Positions 56,501 to 59,446 of a stretch of DNA of 59,446 nt are shown piece after piece. The stretch spans positions 1 to 59,446 of the forward strand of contig CAMDEA010000028.1 of NCBI GenBank assembly GCA_945893045.1, written 5' to 3'. Source of the DNA: Planctomyces sp. SH-PL62 (GTDB lineage Bacteria; Planctomycetota; Planctomycetia; Planctomycetales; Planctomycetaceae). Position 1 is the first letter of the stretch. Every line of letters begins with the position of its first letter. The position numbers were made by a program, and so were the translations under genes. Below the pieces are notes generated by a model. It had not been told where the DNA came from, did not search any database, and saw only the letters and a list, made by a program, of their open reading frames with translations.

Positions 56501-57698
56501 CGCTTTGCGCCGCCGAATTGAACGACGTCTGCGGAGTCGCCGGATCGGTCTGCGGTCCCTGCATGTACGTCGTGCCGCGCGGCGTCAGTGTGAGCGTGAC
56601 TGTCGAGGCCGCTGTCACCGTGAACTTGAAGAAGTCCACGTCCGACTCGTCGTCGATACTCACGAAATCCGTGGCGGACGCGGCGACGACCGTCGTCGAA
56701 CCCAGCGTCCCGCGACTGACCGTCGAGCCGCTGGTGATGGTTCCCAGATTCGTCGCCGTCACCGACGTGTCGTTGCCGCCGCTCTTTTCCAGCACATCCC
56801 CATAGCCACGCTGGAGCGCCAGAATGTCATCCAGTTGCGGCCCGTCAAACGCCGTGGTGATGAACGGTTCCATCAGGAAGTTGGCGTCGCTGGACTCGAC
56901 GTGAGACAGACCCAGGCCGTGCCCCGCCTCGTGCATGATCACGTTTCGCGGCCCAACCGAGTTCAGCGATGTGTCGTTGAAGAACGTCAGGTTGTCCGTG
57001 TCGATGACCATGTCCCCCACATTGGGGAAGAAGTTGTAGGCCAGGATGTTCCCGCCGCTTTGCCCGTCAATCGAGTGGCCGCCGATGAGGATGTCGGGCG
57101 TGCTGGCGCTCCCGCCGGTTGTCGGGATCGTCTGACTCGTGGTAATGGCCTGGTCAACGAAATCGACCCCGGACAATGCCGCGATGCGGTCGAACGAATT
57201 GCTGAAGATCGGATACCAGTTCCGCTGAGTCAGGTCGCTGCCCCCGGTCACGGGAAGATATGCCGACAGACTGTCGAAGAAGGCAATCAGGCTGCTCGTT
57301 GCGGACGATTCGCCGGTGATCTGCGGTTCGATCGTCGCCCCATCCAAGACGATGCCCCAGGTGAGCGTCGTCGGCTGCCCCTGCGTGAGCCCGCTACCAT
57401 TCGTGGTCGTGCTCGACCAGCGGTCTGTATCAGAAAACTGAAACGGCGCGATCGACTCACCGCTGGTGTTCGTACCCGGCTCCAGCACGAAGATGCCGTC
57501 CACGCCCGCCACAATCGGATCGTGGGACAACAACGTACGATCTTCCAGTTGCTCCAACGGGGCCACAACGGCGTGAGAAGACAACGCCGCACTCAGCGAC
57601 GTCCCGCTCACTACGCCGCGACGAGATCGCACCGAGATTCGTTGACGAGCGCCACGCAGGCGACTGAGGGCCGCATTCAACCAGCTTGAAAGTAACAC
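38589..57698 (-). CDS. Giant multidomain surface protein with matrixin protease
   Basis: A 6369-residue protein, probably exported and surface-attached. The GTG start has AGAGG seven bases upstream. Domains in order: a basic leader with LEDRTLLS (51-58, LEPR-XLL-like); a matrixin-type zinc protease with HEAGHGLGLSH (256-266) and a following Met (LMEP); a PPC-like beta domain (about 330-463); a seven-blade FG-GAP propeller (about 773-1158); five autotransporter-associated strand repeats (GSGTLTLSGANTYTG type); a beta-helix-like stretch (about 2116-2456); five copies of a long module marked by YLGLEPxxDNL; a C-type lectin domain (about 4809-4943) with EPN and WND; then five Calx-beta domains and one cadherin-like domain to the C-terminus. 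Calx-beta domains one and two are each interrupted by a Rossmann-like insert. No cell-wall anchor or C-terminal sorting motif was recognised. Confidence 0.9.
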   Translation of the reverse strand: MLLSSWLNAALSRLRGARQRISVRSRRGVVSGTSLSAALSSHAVVAPLEQLEDRTLLSHDPIVAGVDGIFVLEPGTNTSGESIAPFQFSDTDRWSSTTTNGSGLTQGQPTTLTWGIVLDGATIEPQITGESSATSSLIAFFDSLSAYLPVTGGSDLTQRNWYPIFSNSFDRIAALSGVDFVDQAITTSQTIPTTGGSASTPDILIGGHSIDGQSGGNILAYNFFPNVGDMVIDTDNLTFFNDTSLNSVGPRNVIMHEAGHGLGLSHVESSDANFLMEPFITTAFDGPQLDDILALQRGYGDVLEKSGGNDTSVTATNLGTITSGSTVSRGTLGSTTVVAASATDFVSIDDESDVDFFKFTVTAASTVTLTLTPRGTTYMQGPQTDPATPQTSFNSAAQSDLTLMLDTNGTSPLTTANATGLGGIEAISNFYVGAAGTYFARITGATTDKIQLYGLDVAVSAGTAPTTTLSLDASNNLVLTDTLARSDTLTIKSDTTNNRFVVSDPGATFSTGIANASGNGTNTLLIPFASVAGTQIFVNADGGNDSLTIDLSLGNLSKTITYDGGTQTSSDSLTVTGGSTFATVTHTFTSNSAGTIAVTGNSLISYLGLEPVTDNLSATNRVFTFNGGAETITLTDAAGANMTIDSTLGESVTFANPTSSLTINSGTGDDTVNAQGVDAAYAGNLTINGDDGVDAVNFQTSATNLGSGSLSVTADTIALNVAVTAAGASLSATNGVTVSDVLTTGAGGLNVNADSDADGTGAFTISTATLGAFTQQAQLIASDGAIGDSFGISVSMSGDTVVVGAIFDKVGANNAQGSAYVFTRSGSTWTQQAQLTASDGGPFDFFGASVAIDGDTVVVGAWQDTVGSNFFQGSAYVFTRSGSTWTQQAQLVASDGAGDDHFGISVAVSGNTAVVGAYNDDVGANGDQGSAYVFTRSGSTWTQQAQLTASDGASNDLFGQSVGISGDTAVVGAYHDDVGSSVDQGSAYVFTRSGTTWTQQAQLTASSTFEFGVSVAVSGETVVTGAQFGDANDFGAAYVFTRNGSSWSQQAQLTASDGAQNDFFGFSVAISGDTAIVGAFQDDVGANSNQGSAYPFARSGSTWNQQATLIASDGAALDLFGDSVSVSGNSVVVGARSDDVGSNGNQGSAYVFAQQAGSSGGSIVAGSGNVSIAAASLTLSGAITGTGTLTLIPSTAAATIGIGGGAGTYNLDDSELAQLANGFGSITVGDATNGTGAVIITSSTFNDPITVVGGSISVTEMNAGTNAVKLTARTGAITDGGDAGTDLTGSSLVATSSSGVGASGDVLSTVVSNLEAVGGTGGVFVSNTGNLTIGGIGATVGISASGGNVSIAAASSMTVSEAVTVTGSGTILLDAQGGDTGDLIINAALTSASGAITLQADDDITSNTSGTLTTASGAVTITADDDGTASGTITYTAAINHGSTGSTWSLADTDGSMSAVLSGSGGLTKNGNGTLTLSGTSANTFTGTTTVNAGTLQLSKTAGLNAIAGPLTIGNGSGTDTVKLINANQVPDATDVTIAIGGVLDLNGKAEDIDGLNGTGSVTSGAAGSITFGIGSANDATPSFSGVIQNGSGTVGLRKFGSGTQTLGGANTFTGTTLLSGGRLNVNGSTASGSAVTVSSGTTLGGTGTVAGTVSVQSGGVLAPGLSPGLLNSGSVTFASSSTFAVEIAGDDGAGAADGHDQLNVTGTVSLGNATLSLNTTGLTAAEVPDGQQFVIINNDRTEAITGTFNGFAETATVLSNVASSGRDLQISYVGGTDGNDVVLTVITIETSITLSSNNLVISDVNGGASNDTLTIKSDTTNSKFIISDPNQKFSTSISGATGSGTNTVTIPFASVSGTQIMVNTLAGNDSLTIDLSLGNFSKTITYDGGNPTTGPADSLTLTGGTFATVTHTLTSASAGTIAVTGNSTISYLGLEPVFDNLSATDRVFTFTGGTETITVTDGTAADGKTMIDSDLSESVYFVNPTGSLTINAGTGADILTVTSVDAAYNVDLTINGDAGNDTVNLNGDITFASGESLNVNLTNDASGGDVDAINVGASANLITSGSGSIALQSSSAITAASGSSLETVNGGITVAANAAGTTNGTFDGVTLTGTSVTTSGSGNISLTGHGGVQAGPGSSGIRVQTSSTVQSTLTGATAGSVTLTGTGHGASLSRGIILVSTSLVTSVSGAIAITGQGSTTATADSNYGIQIAGGGDITSTGTGANAATIILSGTGGVGTGSNLGFFTSGSGSNITTVDGVLSIIGQGGSSATGSAQEGVVIWTNALVESTGSGTVTITGTAGQGTFTNRGIDLQDSSIVRSTGSGDILMVGTANTASADSSAFGLFLDSGALVTTTGTGNLTLRGIGGGTSGSSNSGVKIGASTPAASVSSTNSGSITVQGKAGIGSTSFGILMEFAGSSITSSGTGSVTLAADNIVLTSGTTIAAGSNIVTLRPATTSDIATDDNGDTINLGSTSDVSGSSNNLELSDAELDLITAGTIIVGDTSSGTITVSSNLTQPAKNLTLITGAGVTGSANIINGSPTATTVTINQAGNSTYSGQLGGPSGGTANDKKLSFVKQGVGTLTLSTANTFTGTTTINNGILALSGSGNPNNRTSSTIVINSNGVLRLDSPNVIPDAAAMTIDGGTWNLQDHREFIGSLALQNAASVTAASGGWFIVNGTSPGNINTAGTGNAGTISADMAIASSSGIHTGNRTQTFDIGTGATLAISGAIADSREGGGVGSLIKTGSGTLTLSGANTYTGATTVSTGTLLVNGSLANGAATTDVTVASGATLGGTGTINGGTSVSGKLAPGNSPGILNNVGNFAFANNSTFEVEIGGTTAGNAVTNHDQLNVTGTVTIGSTVTLSTLGFNGFVPVAGNTFTIIKNDGTDLISGTFNGLAEGATISNFLGSGLNATITYVANTDMASVGNDVVLSVAERETSVVLDGSNNLVITDTNGGTSNDTLTLSINGSNVRVNDPSNTLQAGAGTTQVDLNTVDVPLASILGNIQVNTLAGNDSLTINYSAGNFPNAIVYNGGTQTTGDLLTLSGGSFATGTHTLTGAGTGTVDFTGNGQLSYLGLEPRSDNITVVDTASVAQRVFTFTAGAETISINDTGGANMMIDSTLTESVIFSLPTDSLTVNAGSGADTVNFDSRDLNGPFTRDVTIDGGDGADTINFNDDLVFASGENLLVTGEATVIAANAQLETQGAGQITFITDSFTLPTTANVFSTSTLTIKPQTAGTAIDLGGSDAPGVLGLTDAELDHTEGALLIGDTSTGQLIVSAAISRTTAALTLTTGGNNSLTFSGATATLEFGSRAVTIALNNSGTGAVISGGETTDITAGDLVITAGSGGIGASGNPLTTTVLTLLTDTDDTNDGAQFLSEFDTLDTTGLRTGTAALQLDGGTFARMAPTTNIISDTADVTISAGATYDTTGGDETIDGLSGSGTFTGSGATLTVGFNNATSTFAGVISGGGMKLIKTGSGTFALTGANTYTGETTINAGTLLLNGSLVNGGPNPDVIVNSGATFGGTGTTPGSVQVNAGGIVAPGTSPGILNTGSITFASTSTFAVEIVGNGGVGNSNGHDQLNVTGTVSLGGATLTLNTTGLTAAEVPFDQTFVIVNNDSTEAVSGTFSGYTSGATVVANVAGSGRDLTITYSGGTDNNDVVLSVTEADTVITLDGSNNLVITDGRGGNSNDLLTIKSDTTNSVFIISNPNLTLSTYISGAMGSGTNIVTIPFASVGGSQIFVNTLAGNDSLTIDLSAGNFPKSITYDGGNPTTGPADSLTLTGGATFATVTHTLTSASAGTINVTGNSQFSYLGLEPVFDNLNATARVFSFNGGAESITVTDGTASDGKTMIDSDLGESVYFANPSGSLTINAGTGADSVTLTSVDAGFNVDLTINGDADSDTVNLNVDSLTFAGGESLIVNAESVTTGASADLTTSGAGVITITADDVALHATSTLVSASTITLKPQTASRPIDLGTETTSQLSLTDAELDRLTTSTLRIGSSGSGTITLSAAIDTLNTNRLSLITGAAIMQTSMGLGLTESELAVEAVTGVTLTNTSNDVGTLAIHTTTGLINFIDAAGLIIGSVDGVLGLSAEDTVNPGSIALTINSGNVTVQNTLASNDVFGTGSITFTLSVSEAFFTITAGADVESTGGFHGYHADNLDIAGTITGTGQLVEFTSSAAFKPINLGAVGDAIANTVELSDAELDNVTAGTLQIGAATSTIDVTAAIDLTDGPNIPTTILFASGGVLGSGGNVLKSNALSIQTVSMTGGIGVSGDPFAFDATTLTTNSNGFPDSHQFLNESNSVTIATNDLDAGDAAITLTGGTFLTSSLGSILSAVTVASGATLGGTGTTAAITTQSGGTVAPGNSPGILNSGNVSLVSGSNFNVEIDGTAGAGVVSGHDQLNVTGTVNLGGANLVITLGYTPANGDTFKIIDNNDSDAVTETFMVGGNSIADGGTFVVSGTTFVIDYTSGTNSNDVTLTAQNNTLTTTIVGNDLVIEDIDGTGKNNLLSVSRSGANLIISDANEAFATVIAGAMLSNGNKTVSVPASALGAGGKIIVKGQGGSDNLSVDVSTDLGFDVDYQGGSGASDSLTLAADTVASVTHVFTDANSGSVTIVDGGTRVITYSGLEPITDNLIATDRVFTFNAASEIIALTTGTTLHNKIDSDFGESVEFDNPSGSLTINAGDGTDTVNITSVHASFRAALTINGDNASDTVNLNTPLLLGSTTSTGNLAVTAEAINLNAASIATDGDTTNNDAGAVTLNGEIRLDRSVGMDTDATVTDGSVQFNGTVSAGHFYQYVAGSVNFGAAEAGAEAATLNGMPGYLATPQSPAENAVINGVRLAGAGQTFLGGSDATVEGEWRWIGGPQEGQQFSTNAPASVNGQYINWAPTEPNSATEDAMEMVSSGQWNDRTVATSLNGYVVEFGGSQVLTLTAGAGNVTFTGTVGANFTELGSILANSANNVDFQQAVSVVNGITQSAGTGTTTLNGATVGIVGATVLGNLNITTTTVNVNSGVNQANGAIDITADDVAIAGGASLTTTETTTIKPQSANRPINLGNEIGGSLSLTDTELDRVTAGTLVIGNSSSGAITVSAAITRSADTDLQLLSGAAINFTTGSLASAGGDVLLNPGTSVSPATSGSDVNAGTGTLTFGTNDDLAIVINGTTVDSDYQQLHVTGVVTLTGVDLALSGTHTPLAAQTFTIVENDDSDAIVGMFNGLTEGATISSFLGSALSATISYVGGDGNDVVLTVSAASTPTLSISDVMVAEGQSGTTTFTFNVTLSAATAASFRVPFQTMDGTATTADHDYVPLNSNGNLVIGAFDATRGGTYGLFDGSGAAAMRAQILANFPGATILGTSTLTSAFLSTVNVVWLNSVSSDFTVTSALSPAEQAALQSFVTAGGSAILFGENESFDDSTLLSPFGLNTTGTTVGVTSGMITNTTHPVTQGPFGNVNTIVSNYPGNLTTLGSAISLGTWNSTGQSALAVLTSGAGKVVALTDVNLYADRLGAADNSKLLLNTLAFARPASALQFAGTAGEVQQIQVFVNGDPTVEPDELFSVVLGSVIGTNDVTITDGTGVGTIINDDFAPVVNDQNFSINENSPNNSVVGTVVATDPGDVLTYSIFSGNTNGAFQINSSTGQLTVLNSAALDFETTPTFNLTVKVQDSGLLSNMAVITINLNNLQSTLSINDVSQAEGNSGTTPMTFTVTLSDTTGSSFRVPFQTQNGTATTANNDYLPLTSSSSLVIGAFNSVRGGTYGLFDGAGAAAMRAQILANFPGATILGTDTLTSTFLSMVNVVWLNSVSSDLTVTSPLSLTEQAALQSFVTAGNGAIVFGENADFDDSTLLSPFGLTTTGTTVSITSGMITNTMHPVTQGPFGNVSMISSNYPGNLTGLGNAVSLGTWNSSGLSALAALNYGAGKVVALTDVNFYADRLNQAGNQNRQLLLNALAFAQPASHLQFAGTAGETHTLQVTINGDGQFEPNENFNVLLTSIIGSNDVSILKGTGIGTIQNDDVMMALQISNALVSERTGPSNTATFNVTMSSPSTQPVSVTFSTSSVGSGEATRTPTASATAGRDFQARSGTLRFAPGQLSQTISVPVLDDMLHENEEVFYVQLGSAIGATIADGSGQATIRDNDAGPRLNINDVTVTERDTTTVNATFTVRLTAVSAVPVTVDFATSGDTATEGTDYQESHGSITFNPGETTKTITVVTNGDLLHEANEVFFVNLTNSMQAAILDGQGRGTLRNNDQAPRLSIGDVRVIEGETAVFTVSLSAPSGQAVTVNYATANGTAVAGREFAATTGTLTFAAGETTKTIRVAIAPNAILSSSRSFKVNLSHAVNALFSDSQALATILDSGH
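39622..40613 (-). repeat. Duplicated interrupted Calx-beta unit (copy B)
   Basis: About 990 bases encoding a Calx-beta half (LSINDVSQAEGNSG to DYLPL), an inserted domain (about 39798-40433, LVIGAFNSVRGGTYGLFDG onward), and the second Calx-beta half (LQFAGTAGE to GTIQNDD). It matches 40909-41900 closely at both DNA and protein level, offset by about 1287 bases. Confidence 0.88.
40909..41900 (-). repeat. Duplicated interrupted Calx-beta unit (copy A)
   Basis: Same organisation as copy B: first half LSISDVMVAEGQSG to DYVPL, insert at about 41089-41724, second half LQFAGTAGE to GTIINDD. A cadherin-like domain (about 40625-40905) separates the two copies. Confidence 0.88.
42870..43270 (-). other. 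C-type lectin domain in the giant protein
   Basis: The segment has GYLATPQSPAENAVI, FLGGSDATVEGEWRWIGG, INWAPTEPN, EDAMEMVSSGQWNDR and GYVVEF in the order of a C-type lectin-like domain. EPN and WND are the usual calcium- and sugar-binding positions, with EPN the mannose-type variant. Confidence 0.82.
54225..55380 (-). repeat. Seven FG-GAP propeller repeats
   Basis: Seven tandem repeats of about 55 codons following the pattern QQAQLTASDG...FGxSVAxSGDTVVVGA...QGSAYVFTRSG. The fifth is shortened. Seven copies fit one complete integrin-alpha-like propeller. Confidence 0.9.
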
Positions 57699-58312
57699 GA
57701 CAGAACCTCTCGAGGGGAATCGAGGACATCAGCAACTCCTGTGCTGGCCATTTCCTCCGGCCAGCGAACTGCAACCGACAGGCAATGCGAGTTGGCCAGC
57801 GTGGCTTGAACAGGGCCTGTCTCCGAGCGAAGGGAGAGTTCGGCCCCGTTGACGGGAAGCGAGCGTTGGATGACTTGCGATTGCTCAGGCATCCATCCCG
57901 AATCAACGAGCGCGTCAGGTGATCGGACTCTTTCCCGATGTGCCTGTGAGAGGATGAGGCTTCGGTGAAACCATTCGACGTGAGCGCACGCCACTCCATT
58001 GAGCGGCAGCGCGCGGCAATCTATCGACGCGCTGAGACGGCACTAGCTGGAAAAACAACGCGACCTCGCAGATTGAAATTTTGACTATGCGCTGTTTCAG
58101 ATTCTGAACAAATTGAACTGGTCACTCAGTGGCCGCGGCACCTGCAAGCGTCTGATTGACAGCCTGCGCGCCAATCCTAGAATCGCGAGCCGGTGTGCCG
58201 ATTGGTTGAATCATCGCCGGCATGAATAGTTACCCCCACGGCACGCTCTTGCTCCCACTGGTCTCCCGATTGGTGGGAGTTTTTTTGTTGGTCACTGACC
58301 GGAGCCGCTCGC
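57699..58312. other. Divergent leader region without a gene
   Basis: This lies between the giant gene (minus) and the dehydrogenase (plus). Short open frames exist but none has start signals or recognisable content. An intrinsic terminator on the plus strand ends 27 bases before the dehydrogenase start. Promoters for both genes are expected here but were not picked out. Confidence 0.5.
58252..58286 (+). terminator. Intrinsic terminator in the dehydrogenase leader
   Basis: The stem CTCCCAC/GTGGGAG (58252-58258 with 58273-58279) is followed by seven T. No plus-strand gene lies upstream within the window's preceding 19 kb, so it would stop a leader or small RNA. The loop side contains GATTGG (58268-58273), which duplicates GATTGG at 58200-58205; both could pair with CCAATC at 58171-58176. 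Confidence 0.75.
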
Positions 58313-59254
58313 ATGACTCGCATACCCGTGATGGCGGACAACCTCCCGCCGCTGTTTCTCGAATTGCTCGGCGAGGGTTACGAAATCCTGCCGTGGGACA
58401 CATCCGCCGACTCGGACTCGCTGCGACGAGCGGCCGCGTTCATCACTTACAGCCATCCGCGCGTGGATGGGCCGCTGCTGGATCGCGCTCCGAACGTGAA
58501 GGTGGTCAGCAATCACGGCGTCGGCGTCGATCACATCGACGTCGCGGCCGCGGTCGAGCGAAACATTCCGGTCGGGAACACACCCGGCTGTTTGGATGGC
58601 GCGACCGCCGACATGACGTTCGCGCTGATTCTGGCGACGGCGCGGAATATCGTGATCGGCGATCACTACGCGCGCAGCCCCGAGTTCACCGTCTACGATC
58701 CATCGCTGATGATTGGCAAAGAGGTGCATGGCTCGACGCTGGGAATCGTCGGTCTCGGCCGCATCGGCAAGCAGGTCGCTCGGCGAGCCTGCGCGTTCGA
58801 CATGTGCGTGCTGTATCACAACCGTCGCCGTGACCCCGCCGCCGAAGCGGAATTCAATGCCGAGTTCCGCTCGCTGGACGACCTCTTGGCCGAGAGCGAC
58901 TTCGTCGCGCTGAATTGCCCGCTGACCGAAGAGACGACGAATCTCATCTCGACGCCGCAGTTCGAGCGCATGCAGCGTTCGGCCGTACTGATCAACATGT
59001 CGCGCGGCGCGGTGGTCGATACCGACGCTTTGTACGTGGCCTTGAGTACCAACCGCATCGCCGCGGCCGGCATCGACGTCACGCAACCGGAACCGCTGCC
59101 GCGCGAGCATCCCCTTCTGAAGCTGAGCAATCTCGTGCTCACACCCCATCTGGGCAGTGCCTCGGATCGCACGCGCCGCTGCATGATCGAAATGTCGATC
59201 GAAAACCTCCGCGCCGGACTGGCCGGTCTGCCGCTGCCGTATCGCGTCGGATAG
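58313..59254 (+). CDS. D-isomer 2-hydroxyacid dehydrogenase
   Basis: A 313-residue NAD(P)-dependent dehydrogenase that reduces 2-oxo acids such as glyoxylate or hydroxypyruvate, or oxidises the reverse. The dinucleotide loop is GIVGLGRIGKQ near residue 145; the catalytic Arg is in NMSRGAVVDTDAL, the Glu in DVTQPEPLP, and the His in LTPHLGSAS. The substrate-binding region has SNHGVGVDHIDV. GGAG lies eight bases before the ATG. The terminator 27 bases upstream suggests attenuation of its transcript. The substrate is not determined; resemblance is closest to glyoxylate/hydroxypyruvate reductases. Confidence 0.93.
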   Translation: MTRIPVMADNLPPLFLELLGEGYEILPWDTSADSDSLRRAAAFITYSHPRVDGPLLDRAPNVKVVSNHGVGVDHIDVAAAVERNIPVGNTPGCLDGATADMTFALILATARNIVIGDHYARSPEFTVYDPSLMIGKEVHGSTLGIVGLGRIGKQVARRACAFDMCVLYHNRRRDPAAEAEFNAEFRSLDDLLAESDFVALNCPLTEETTNLISTPQFERMQRSAVLINMSRGAVVDTDALYVALSTNRIAAAGIDVTQPEPLPREHPLLKLSNLVLTPHLGSASDRTRRCMIEMSIENLRAGLAGLPLPYRVG

Positions 59255-59327
59255 TCGCGTTGTCGAATGGCATCACGTCAAACCCGCTATGCGCGACAAG
59301 CGGGTGTGCCCAGAGATATTGGCGGTG

Positions 59328-59446
59328 TTAAGTTTTTGTGGTGTCGCAAGTTGACCAATAGGGTTGCCATTGATTGCTGTCGCGGAGGTTGGTCAGGGCG
59401 GAGACGGATTCGGCGTTGCGGAGATTCCAACGAGCACCAGAGCGTT
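59328..59446 (-). CDS. 3' end of a probable transposase
   Basis: The minus strand is open from the window edge to a TAA at 59328-59330. The 38 visible residues include ARWNLRNAESVSALTNLRDS and NQWQPYWSTCD, a pattern like the C-termini of ISKra4-type transposases (W...AE..L.L......G....YW). The rest of the gene is outside the window, so the call rests on a short stretch. If correct, an insertion sequence begins about 70 bases after the dehydrogenase. Confidence 0.5.
   Translation of the reverse strand, partial: RSGARWNLRNAESVSALTNLRDSNQWQPYWSTCDTTKT

Noticed and set aside
57677..57994. Possible small minus-strand gene upstream of the giant protein
   Set aside because: It overlaps the giant gene's ribosome binding site and start region, has no ribosome binding site of its own, and resembles no protein I know; treated as leader.
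59282..59305. Hairpin ACCCGCT/AGCGGGT after the dehydrogenase as a terminator
   Set aside because: The stem is only seven bases with a ten-base loop and no T-tract follows, so it is too weak to call.

Overview
The window looks like a chromosome segment from a member of the Planctomycetota. It is moderately GC-rich. The evidence is a giant surface-type protein whose N-terminus carries a LEPR-XLL-like motif (LEDRTLLS), a Ser/Thr kinase with a long TPR tail, a large PQQ-type propeller protein, an OPT transporter, and many palindromic intergenic repeats of kinds I associate with planctomycetes, including one that reads as TRSVSEG when translated. Genus cannot be set from the sequence alone. No rRNA, tRNA or CRISPR array was seen.

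Layout. 1-7.8 kb: smc, yajC and a fused secDF, i.e. chromosome organisation and the Sec accessory complex. 7.9-13.1 kb: four glycosyltransferases on the minus strand with overlapping or nearly touching ends, probably a surface polysaccharide operon. 13.4-16.5 kb: an unrecognised protein, a SpoVR-family protein and an OsmC-like protein. 16.5-20.0 kb: a tightly overlapping minus-strand operon psd-pssA-ribE-rsmA (phosphatidylethanolamine synthesis, riboflavin synthase, 16S rRNA dimethylation). 20.0-20.7 kb: a retropepsin-like protein coupled to a small DUF5678-like protein. 21.0-23.9 kb: eno, an FtsB/DivIC-like membrane protein and an unrecognised protein. 24.0-29.3 kb: a 1354-residue kinase-TPR protein, a two-helix membrane protein and a YqgE/AlgH protein. 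29.5-33.4 kb: an OPT transporter, a small protein coupled to an AbiEii-like nucleotidyltransferase, and an alpha/beta hydrolase. 33.4-38.3 kb: a secreted 1612-residue PQQ-like propeller protein. 38.6-57.7 kb: one 6369-residue gene, about a third of the window. 58.3-59.4 kb: a D-2-hydroxyacid dehydrogenase and the 3' end of a probable transposase.

The most unusual content is of two kinds. First, palindromic repeats of several unrelated families sit at gene ends. They supply stop codons, form the C-terminal tails of three glycosyltransferases, and in one case lie in frame inside a glycosyltransferase; smc carries two comparable low-complexity in-frame inserts. Second, the giant protein joins a matrixin-type zinc protease, a seven-blade FG-GAP propeller, five copies of a long module, a C-type lectin domain and five Calx-beta domains, two of which are interrupted at the same place by a roughly 210-residue Rossmann-like domain. 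Smaller leads are an FtsB-like gene beside eno, a retropepsin with an altered active-site motif, an AbiEii-like nucleotidyltransferase pair, and an intrinsic terminator with no gene upstream just before the dehydrogenase.
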